This document shows, piece after piece, positions 1 to 5,191 of a DNA stretch of 6,825 bases. The notes below the pieces were generated by a model. That model made no database searches. It saw only the letters and a list, made by a program, of their open reading frames with translations, and had not been told where the DNA came from. The stretch's first letter is position 1. Every line of letters starts with the position of its first letter. Both the position numbers and the translations under genes were made by a program. The stretch is from the NCBI GenBank assembly GCA_919903585.1, contig CAKKST010000367.1, forward strand, positions 1 to 6,825, given 5' to 3'. The stretch comes from Nitrospiria bacterium (GTDB lineage: Bacteria; Nitrospirota; CAKKRA01; 9FT-COMBO-42-15).

Positions 1-1418
1 ATAGTTCCTTTACTTGCATTAATAATCTGATGTGTTATTGCAAGGCCGAGGCCTGAGCCTTTATCCTTTGTTGTATAAAATGGATCAAATATATGCCTTA
101 TGTCTTCAGGGCTGATATAGGAATTGCTGTTGCTAAAATCAATCAAAATAGAGCTATCCTTTAACTTTGTGCTTATCCATATCCTTCCTTGTTTGTCAAT
201 AGCCTCAATAGCGTTCATTAAAATATTAATAAAGGCCTGATAAAGCCTCTCGCCCTCTGCTACCACCTCTGGCAAAGATTCATCATATTTCTCAATAATC
301 TGAATATCCTTTTCTATAATATAATATCTTGATAACGTCACAGCATTGTGGATGGTCTCGTTAATATCGCACAATTTCTGCTGGGCCCTGCCGGGATTAG
401 CAAGGTTCAGCAGATTCTCTACAACAACATTTAATCTATCAACCTCGCTGATAATAGTATTTATGTATTTTACCCTCTCACTACCCTTAAATTCCTCTGA
501 TAAAAGCTGGGCCAGACCCTTTATTGCGCCGAGTGGATTTCTGATCTCATGGGCAACCCCTGCTGCAATACTGCCGATGCCTGCAAGTCTGTCTGCCCTT
601 TGCAGTTGATTATGTATCTCCTTTATTCTTGATAAATCTTTAAAGTTCACAACAATACCTGTCAGTACGGCATCCCTGTCTTTAAGAGGAGATATGGTAA
701 CTCCGAGGGTAATATTCCTGTTGTCCCTTGTAGCTATATCTATCTCCTCAGAGGAATAGACGCTTCTCCCTTCCAAAGAGTCATAGATCATCTTTTTAAA
801 AACACCAAGCCCACTTTCACCCCCTTTACCCCCCTTTAATTCCCCCCTTAGTAAGGGGGGAGACAAGGGGGGTATATCCTCTATTCTTTTGCCTATAAAC
901 TCCTCTGCTTCATATCCAAGTATCACCTCTGCGGAGGAATTTATAGTTGTTACAATTCCATTGCTGTTTATTGTGATAACACCTCCCGACATACTCTCCA
1001 GTATATCAATATACTTATTCATGGATGTAACCATCATGCTAAAATCCCTGCCGAGGATGTTATCCGGCACAACCTCTCTATCAGATGACGGCTGATGGCT
1101 GACGGCTAAAGACTTTAATATCCTCTTTATTGGCAGGAGGATGGAATAGGCAAGGATAAGGCCGGTAATTATTGCTGTTAGTGTGCTGACCAATAAAACA
1201 ATATTTACATTGCCTCTTGCAGATGTTATTTCAGATATGGGAATAATATTTTTGTTTAGACTGGTAAAGATAATATCCTGCACAATATAGGCAGCGCCAA
1301 AGGCAAAGAGGGCAAGAAATGCTGGAATAAAGATTATTAGGCTAAACTCTATCCTCTTTTTTGACAGGTAAAGGAACTTATTTTTAATGGTCTCAAGAAA
1401 TTTTGTGTTCATTGCCAT
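1..1418 (-). CDS. Sensor histidine kinase with PAS domain, PilS/NtrB-like (C-terminus outside window)
   Basis: 472 residues are visible and the frame is open at the left edge; probably only a few tens of residues are missing. Two membrane segments (about 25-46 and 72-96) flank a loop of only about 25 residues, so there is no sizeable periplasmic sensor. A PAS domain follows (about 137-268), then a HisKA helix with phospho-acceptor His290 in VAHEIRNPL, then a HATPase domain with N-box (N398, N402), F-box (FDPFYTTK, 444-451) and G2 box (GSGLGLAI, 454-461). The G1 box is atypical: NSNSY at 430-434 stands where D-x-G-x-G is usual. The family autophosphorylates and passes phosphate to a response regulator. 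Its place after pilB, pilC and a pilin gene suggests a PilS role, which is inference. Two repeats are translated within it (about residues 104-111 and 182-201). ATG at 1418 or 1412 are both possible starts; neither has a good Shine-Dalgarno. Confidence 0.93.
   Translation of the reverse strand, partial: MAMNTKFLETIKNKFLYLSKKRIEFSLIIFIPAFLALFAFGAAYIVQDIIFTSLNKNIIPISEITSARGNVNIVLLVSTLTAIITGLILAYSILLPIKRILKSLAVSHQPSSDREVVPDNILGRDFSMMVTSMNKYIDILESMSGGVITINSNGIVTTINSSAEVILGYEAEEFIGKRIEDIPPLSPPLLRGELKGGKGGESGLGVFKKMIYDSLEGRSVYSSEEIDIATRDNRNITLGVTISPLKDRDAVLTGIVVNFKDLSRIKEIHNQLQRADRLAGIGSIAAGVAHEIRNPLGAIKGLAQLLSEEFKGSERVKYINTIISEVDRLNVVVENLLNLANPGRAQQKLCDINETIHNAVTLSRYYIIEKDIQIIEKYDESLPEVVAEGERLYQAFINILMNAIEAIDKQGRIWISTKLKDSSILIDFSNSNSYISPEDIRHIFDPFYTTKDKGSGLGLAITHQIINASKGT
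818..874. repeat. C6/G6-run palindromic repeat inside the kinase PAS domain
   Basis: The core palindrome is 827-874 (48 nt). An outer 10-bp stem pairs 827-836 with 865-874, an internal loop follows, and an inner 8-bp stem pairs 842-849 with 853-860 around a 3-nt loop. A further C-rich stretch lies at 818-826. Read on the minus strand it is free of stops in the kinase frame and encodes the low-complexity segment PPLSPPLLRGELKGGKGGE (kinase residues 183-201). That composition is unlike the surrounding PAS sequence. The core length is a multiple of three. Confidence 0.85.
1087..1107. repeat. Three-unit heptamer repeat (GAYGGCT) inside the kinase linker
   Basis: Three head-to-tail 7-mers, gacggct, gatggct and gacggct, total 21 nt or exactly seven codons. 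On the minus strand they lie in the codons for kinase residues 104-111 (LAVSHQPS), just after membrane segment 2. The unit resembles those of the larger intergenic heptamer arrays in this window. Confidence 0.65.
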
Positions 1419-1433
1419 TAATCTTTATATTTT

Positions 1434-1518
1434 GTAGGGCAGATCTTTTGTAGGCACGGTTTAAACCGTGCCTACATAGTAGGGGCGGATCGCGAGCCGC
1501 CCTACAGCCCTGCCCTAC
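1434..1518. repeat. Nested GTAG...CTAC palindromic element between pilin and kinase genes
   Basis: Outer arms gtagggca (1434-1441) and tgccctac (1511-1518) enclose two further palindromes that also start GTAG and end CTAC. The first is a perfect 26-nt palindrome at 1450-1475 with 13-nt arms. The second is 1479-1505, a 9-bp stem with one bulged G. The element fills almost all of the gap between the pilin gene and the kinase gene (1419-1514), and its right end overlaps the pilin stop codon at 1515-1517. It has no T-run typical of an intrinsic terminator, so it could be a REP-like RNA-stability or attenuation element. Confidence 0.85.
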
Positions 1519-1901
1519 CACCCTTCATATCCAGTTGTCTGGGATGATACCTTACCAGTATTTGGATCGTATTTAAACCTATTATTAAATGGGTCTATGG
1601 GATAGCCCTCATTGTCTAAGGCATGATCCTTTAAATACTCCCCTTTAAATATTGTATCTTCCCTGTATGGCTGGATATATTTCTTTGTTATTAATTCCCG
1701 CAGGTCTTTTGGATATTCGGTGTTGTGCATTTTATATAAGTCCAGCGACATTCTTATGTTATTCAGGCCTGCCATAAGGGCAATCTCCTGCGACTCTCTG
1801 GCTATGCGATAATATCTTGGAATAAATACCCCTATAAATACAGAGACAATTAAAACAACTATTACTGTATCTATAACGCCAAGACCTTTTTGATAAGACA
1901 T
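1515..1901 (-). CDS. GspG-like type IV pseudopilin / minor pilin
   Basis: 128 residues. A short basic leader (MSYQKG) ends in Gly6, the expected prepilin-peptidase cleavage site, followed by a hydrophobic helix at about 7-27 that would anchor the subunit in the membrane and pack the filament core. The mature protein would begin LGVID, so residue +5 is Asp rather than the near-universal Glu. The C-terminal part (99-118, with IDPFNNRFKYDPNTG inside) resembles the D-P-x-x-N-x-x-x-Y-D-P-x-T-G pattern of GspG-type pseudopilins. It lies 66 nt after pilC, so it is probably co-transcribed and acts in the same pilus or pseudopilus. The size and C-terminal motif favour a minor component rather than the major pilin; that is inference. 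Its ribosome-binding site lies in a heptamer repeat array, and its TAG stop lies in a palindromic element. Confidence 0.85.
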   Translation of the reverse strand: MSYQKGLGVIDTVIVVLIVSVFIGVFIPRYYRIARESQEIALMAGLNNIRMSLDLYKMHNTEYPKDLRELITKKYIQPYREDTIFKGEYLKDHALDNEGYPIDPFNNRFKYDPNTGKVSSQTTGYEGW

Positions 1902-1907
1902 AATATT

Positions 1908-1963
1908 CGCCTTTAGCCTTTAGCCTTTAGCCCTTAGCCTTTGGCCTTTAGCCTTTCGCCTTT
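1908..1963. repeat. Heptamer tandem array, eight units of NGCCTTT
   Basis: Eight consecutive 7-mers run from 1908 to 1963: cgccttt, agccttt, agccttt, agccctt, agccttt, ggccttt, agccttt, cgccttt. They fill the 66-nt pilC-pilin spacer and stop 4 nt short of the pilC stop codon. Unit-to-unit changes are mainly at the first base. The array resembles the short tandemly repeated repetitive sequences described from cyanobacteria. Confidence 0.93.
1910..1913 (-). promoter_or_regulatory. Shine-Dalgarno-like AAGG for the pilin gene, inside the heptamer array
   Basis: On the minus strand AAGG ends 8 nt before the pilin ATG at 1901. It belongs to the last heptamer unit (aaaggcg), and every other unit of the array offers the same AAGG or a near match. 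Translation initiation therefore seems to depend on repeat sequence. Confidence 0.5.
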
Positions 1964-1967
1964 AGCA

Positions 1968-3182
1968 CTATCCTTTCATTAATGAAATCATATTCCACAT
2001 GGGCAGGAATATACCCAGAGCTAAAAAGAGGACCATACCGCCAATAATCACTATGAGTATCGGCTCTATTAGGGTAGAGAGATTTTTGATTGCATATTCC
2101 ACTTCCGTATCATAATAATCAGATATCTTCACCAGCATATCATCCATATTTCCTGTCTCCTCACCTACTGCCATCATGCGGGTAACTATCGGCGGAAAGA
2201 CCTTGCTTACGCGCATGGGCTGAACCAATCCCTTTCCGCCCCTCGCGCTGTCCCTTACATTATCAATAACCCTTGATATTACCTTGTTTCCAATGGTTGC
2301 AGAGACAATATCAAGGGTCTGTAATATAGGCAGACCGCTCCTGTTTAAGGTAGCAAATATCCTTGAGAATCTTGACATCGCTAACTTTAAAAATATGGGT
2401 CCAAAGATCGGCAATTTTATTTTAATATTATCCCACTGCAGCCTTCCTGCCTCGGTATTTATATACCAACGTATCCCAAAGATCAGGCCGGCAAAAGAAG
2501 CAATAATAAGATACCAGTAATTTTTAATAAATTTATTGAGCCATATTAATACACGAGTAGGCATTGGAAGGGTGCCTTTAAAATTTGCATAGATTTCTAC
2601 AAACCGCGGCACAACAAAGGTCATAAGTACAACAAAGGCAATGGCTGTTGCTGCAATAACAATTATAGGGTATCTTGTCGCTGCCTTTACCCTCGCACGG
2701 GTCTCTGCCTCGTGCTCTGCGAGGAATGCAAGGCGGTTTAGTATCTCATCTAACACACCGCCTGCCTCGCCTGCCCTTATCATATTTACATATAAGCTGC
2801 TGAATACCTTCGGATGCCTTTCAAGGGCATCGGCAATGGTGCTTCCTCCCTCCACATCCTGTTTCACCTTTGCAATAACCTTTTTTAACCGTGGATTTTC
2901 TGTCTGTTCTATCAGGGTTTCAAAGCTTGCAATAAAAGGCAGGCCTGCGCTGATTAATGTTGCGAGCTGCCTGCTGAAGATGATCTGGTCCTGTGGTGTA
3001 ATCCTTGTGAATTGCTGGAGAAATTCTGGTGAGAATATCCCTTCTCTTTCTTCTGTAATAGAGACAGGTATATAACCGAGGCCGTCTAATTGGGTAGCAA
3101 CAAGCTCCCTGTTTACGGTCTCTATTGTCCCTTCAAAGAGGGCGCCAAATTTATCCCTCGCCTTATAATGAAAAAGCGGCAT
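1968..3182 (-). CDS. pilC: Type IV pilus inner-membrane platform protein PilC (GspF family)
   Basis: 404 residues, the usual length of PilC/GspF. The protein starts MPLFHYKARDKFG, the typical family N-terminus, then carries two copies of the GspF cytoplasmic domain (roughly 70-190 and 270-395). Membrane segments are visible at about 172-193, 223-241 and 374-396. The linker after the first segment (VPRFVEIYANFKGTLPMPTR) is PilC-like rather than GspF-like. In the known system this protein sits in the inner membrane, contacts the PilB hexamer and transfers its motion to the growing pilus. It is preceded by pilB and followed by the pseudopilin gene on the same strand. No strong Shine-Dalgarno is seen before the ATG at 3182; the start rests on the conserved N-terminus. 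Confidence 0.95.
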   Translation of the reverse strand: MPLFHYKARDKFGALFEGTIETVNRELVATQLDGLGYIPVSITEEREGIFSPEFLQQFTRITPQDQIIFSRQLATLISAGLPFIASFETLIEQTENPRLKKVIAKVKQDVEGGSTIADALERHPKVFSSLYVNMIRAGEAGGVLDEILNRLAFLAEHEAETRARVKAATRYPIIVIAATAIAFVVLMTFVVPRFVEIYANFKGTLPMPTRVLIWLNKFIKNYWYLIIASFAGLIFGIRWYINTEAGRLQWDNIKIKLPIFGPIFLKLAMSRFSRIFATLNRSGLPILQTLDIVSATIGNKVISRVIDNVRDSARGGKGLVQPMRVSKVFPPIVTRMMAVGEETGNMDDMLVKISDYYDTEVEYAIKNLSTLIEPILIVIIGGMVLFLALGIFLPMWNMISLMKG

Positions 3183-3231
3183 AAATTAAATATACCAGAT
3201 GGCTACAGATATGTCAAAGTTGTTGGAAAAT

Positions 3232-3263
3232 AAGGATAAAAGGGAAGGATAAAGAAGGATAAA
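3232..3263. repeat. Short imperfect direct repeat (aaggataaa x3)
   Basis: The 9-mer aaggataaa occurs at 3232-3240, 3245-3253 and 3255-3263, in the pilB-pilC spacer beside the palindromic element at 3281. Purine-rich on the plus strand. No function can be assigned. Confidence 0.6.
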
Positions 3264-3280
3264 AATGGGGGACGAAGAAT

Positions 3281-3335
3281 GTAGGGGCGAGGCGATGCCT
3301 CGCCCTCTTTGGGCAACCCAACGGGTCGCCCCTAC
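3281..3335. repeat. GTAGGGG...CCCCTAC double-hairpin element between pilB and pilC
   Basis: The 55-nt element begins gtagggg and ends cccctac (7-bp outer arms). Inside are two hairpins. The first is 3285-3305, with perfect 9-bp arms and a 3-nt loop. The second is 3311-3331, with 9-bp arms and a 3-nt loop; its single non-Watson-Crick pair is C.A on the plus strand but G.U in the minus-strand transcript. The outer stem and the hairpins share bases, so alternative folds are possible. The minus-strand GTAG end supplies the pilB stop codon (3332-3334). There is no T-run after it, so it is not a classical terminator. Confidence 0.85.
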
Positions 3336-5035
3336 TCCTCAATCTCCTGAGTTATTCTCATGACCTCTTCAAGTGTTGTGATTCCTTTTATAGCCTTTTC
3401 AAGGCCCTCCTCCCTTAAACCAATAAAACCTGATTTAAGGGCAGCAGCCCGTATAGTTGTAGATGATGCCTTTGCAATAATCAGATTTCTTATAGCCTCA
3501 TCAATTGCCAATACCTCATATATAGCAATCCTTCCTGAATAACCTGTGCCCCTGCACTCATGACAGCCTTCACCCTCTACAAAGGTAATGTCTTTCATCT
3601 CTGAGAGCCTCAATTCTTTTATAAGCTCCGGTGAAGGCTTATATACCCTTTTGCACTTCTGGCAGACCTTTCTCAACAGGCGCTGGCCGACTACTATCAT
3701 AAGAGACGAGGCAATGAGGAAAGGCTCCATCCCCATGTCAATAAGTCTTGCCACTGCCCCCGGCGCGTCATTTGTGTGTAAGGTTGAAAATACCAGGTGG
3801 CCTGTTAAGGCCGCCTGTATTGCAATGACTGCTGTCTCCTTATCCCTGATCTCGCCGACCATTATTATATCAGGGTCCTGCCTTAATATAGAACGTAGGC
3901 CGTTTGCAAATGTAAGACCTGCCTTTGGATTTATCTGCACCTGATTCACAGTCTTAAGCTGGTATTCAACAGGGTCTTCTATTGTTATTATATTTTTTTG
4001 CTTTGAATTTATTGTGCTGAGCGCAGAATAAAGGGTAGTTGTCTTACCGCTGCCCGTCGGCCCGCTAAGGAGTATAAATCCATAGGGTTTTGTAATCATC
4101 TTTTTAAATTTATTCAAACCTGTTGTGGAGAATCCCAGTTCGTCAAGGCCGGGGAGGATAGAGCTTTTATCAAGGAGCCTCATAACGACCTTCTCGCCAA
4201 AGATAGTTGGAAGGGTTGAAACCCTGAAATCAAAATCCTTCTCGCCTATCTTCATCTCAAATCTTCCATCCTGAGGCAGCCTCTTTTCTGAAATATCCAG
4301 ATTTGACAATATCTTTATCCTTGAACTAATACCTGCCTGAAGGTGTTTGGGGGGCGACATTACCTCATGTAAAATCCCATCAACCCTGTATCTGATCCTC
4401 AGGCTGTCCGCCTCAGGCTCAATATGTATATCACTTGCGCCATCGCGCACTGCCTGAGTAATTACCATATTTACAAACTTTACCACAGGGGCGTCTTCAG
4501 CGGCTGCTTCAATCGTTACTGGTGGTCTCTCTGTAACATCTTCTGTTACCATCTGAGCAGAAAAATCCTTCATTGCCTCCTGCATTGATGCAGTAACTGT
4601 GGTGAAACGCTCTATTGCCCTTAAGACATCCCTCTCAGTACTGACTACTACCTGAATATCACAGCCTGTCATACGCCGTATATCATCTATTGCAAAGACA
4701 TTCAAAGGGTCAACCATAGCGAGGGTGATAATATTCCCCTTCTTATATAATGGGATTACCTGGTATCTTCTCGCTACAGTCTCTGGTATCATCTTTACGA
4801 TCTGCGGGTCTACAATTATATTATCAAGGTTCATGTGTGGGATGCCCATCTGCTTGCCCAGAACCTTTATAATATCTTCTTCTGTTACATAGCCCATGCT
4901 ACGAAGGACAGCGCCCAGCCTACCGCCATGGAGCTTCTGCTCGGCAAGGGCCTTCTCAAGCTGATCGCGGGTAATAATGCCCTCGGCTATCAGCATCTCG
5001 CCGAGCATCTTCTTTTTTTGCAAAGGTACTGCCAT
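3332..5035 (-). CDS. pilB: Type IV pilus assembly (extension) ATPase PilB with N-terminal MshEN-like domain
   Basis: 567 residues, normal for PilB. The N-terminus carries two 24-residue MshEN-like motifs, MLGEMLIAEG...Q (10-33) and RLGAVLRSMG...Q (39-62), separated by exactly five residues; related domains bind cyclic di-GMP. The ATPase core has Walker A GPTGSGKT (325-332, K331), an Asp box with E353-D354, Walker B ending in E395, and a His box STLHT with H420. A tetracysteine zinc site is formed by C458, C461, C491 and C494. The stretch RVSTLPTIFGEKVVMRLLD favours PilB over secretion GspE. The family forms a cytoplasmic hexamer that hydrolyses ATP to drive pilin addition through PilC, encoded next. 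AGAGGT 8 nt upstream supports the ATG at 5035. The TAG stop lies in a palindromic repeat. Confidence 0.97.
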   Translation of the reverse strand: MAVPLQKKKMLGEMLIAEGIITRDQLEKALAEQKLHGGRLGAVLRSMGYVTEEDIIKVLGKQMGIPHMNLDNIIVDPQIVKMIPETVARRYQVIPLYKKGNIITLAMVDPLNVFAIDDIRRMTGCDIQVVVSTERDVLRAIERFTTVTASMQEAMKDFSAQMVTEDVTERPPVTIEAAAEDAPVVKFVNMVITQAVRDGASDIHIEPEADSLRIRYRVDGILHEVMSPPKHLQAGISSRIKILSNLDISEKRLPQDGRFEMKIGEKDFDFRVSTLPTIFGEKVVMRLLDKSSILPGLDELGFSTTGLNKFKKMITKPYGFILLSGPTGSGKTTTLYSALSTINSKQKNIITIEDPVEYQLKTVNQVQINPKAGLTFANGLRSILRQDPDIIMVGEIRDKETAVIAIQAALTGHLVFSTLHTNDAPGAVARLIDMGMEPFLIASSLMIVVGQRLLRKVCQKCKRVYKPSPELIKELRLSEMKDITFVEGEGCHECRGTGYSGRIAIYEVLAIDEAIRNLIIAKASSTTIRAAALKSGFIGLREEGLEKAIKGITTLEEVMRITQEIEE

Positions 5036-5056
5036 GGAATCAGACCTCTATTTAAA

Positions 5057-5091
5057 TGGCTAAAGGCAAACGGCTAAGGGCAAAAGGTTAA
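5057..5091. repeat. Heptamer tandem array, left arm
   Basis: Five 7-mers: tggctaa, aggcaaa, cggctaa, gggcaaa, aggttaa. They are in inverse orientation to the array at 5141-5182. Confidence 0.8.
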
Positions 5092-5094
5092 TTT

Positions 5095-5138
5095 GTAGGG
5101 CAACCCTTTAGGGTTGCAAGGCTAAAGCCTTGCCCTAC
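5095..5138. repeat. GTAGGG...CCCTAC perfect three-stem palindrome
   Basis: 44 nt divide with no leftover junction bases into three 6-bp stems. The outer stem is gtaggg (5095-5100) with ccctac (5133-5138). Hairpin 1 is caaccc-ttta-gggttg (5101-5116). Hairpin 2 is caaggc-taaa-gccttg (5117-5132). All pairs are Watson-Crick, so either strand or the RNA can form a three-way junction. Confidence 0.92.
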
Positions 5139-5140
5139 CA

Positions 5141-5182
5141 GCCCTTCGCCTTTAGCCTTTAGCCATTTGCCTTTAGCCATTT
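5141..5182. repeat. Heptamer tandem array, right arm
   Basis: Six 7-mers: gcccttc, gccttta, gccttta, gccattt, gccttta, gccattt, followed by a partial gccacat. They lie just after the galE stop codon in transcription order and mirror the array at 5057-5091. Confidence 0.88.
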
Positions 5183-5191
5183 GCCACATAT

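Larger units (their letters stand above)
5054..5182. repeat. 129-nt composite inverted repeat between galE and pilB
   Basis: Outer arms 5054-5077 and 5159-5182 are complementary at 23 of 24 positions. They are made of heptamer units in opposite orientation and enclose the cloverleaf-like palindrome at 5095-5138. The one mismatch (5071 against 5165) is C.A on the plus strand but G.U in the minus-strand transcript. The structure fills most of the 156-nt spacer and ends 4 nt upstream of the pilB Shine-Dalgarno (5044-5049). Confidence 0.85.

Noticed and set aside
346..609. Plus-strand open frames (here and at 889-1095, 2284-2520, 2641-3075, 3360-3542, 3588-3944, 4835-5077, 5309-5539, 6006-6242, 6398-6616)
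   Set aside because: Each lies opposite a minus-strand gene with clear family motifs, apart from short overhangs at gene ends, and the encoded peptides show no recognisable domain.
1..1418. Possible pseudogene, because the in-frame palindrome looks foreign
   Set aside because: The kinase frame is continuous from 1418 to the window edge with ordered membrane, PAS, HisKA and HATPase motifs; no frameshift or stop is present.
1908..1963. CRISPR array or microsatellite contamination
   Set aside because: Units are contiguous 7-mers without spacers, and similar degenerate units recur at several places in the window, so it is a dispersed heptamer repeat family.
1420..3331. Sigma-54 promoter expected for a PilS/PilR-controlled gene
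   Set aside because: No convincing GG/GC pair with TGGCAC-N5-TTGCA-like sequence was seen in the pilB-pilC, pilC-pilin or pilin-kinase spacers on the minus strand by eye.
3281..3335. Rho-independent terminator after pilB
   Set aside because: The hairpins are strong, but no T-run follows on either strand, and pilC lies just downstream in what looks like one operon; a REP-like role fits better.
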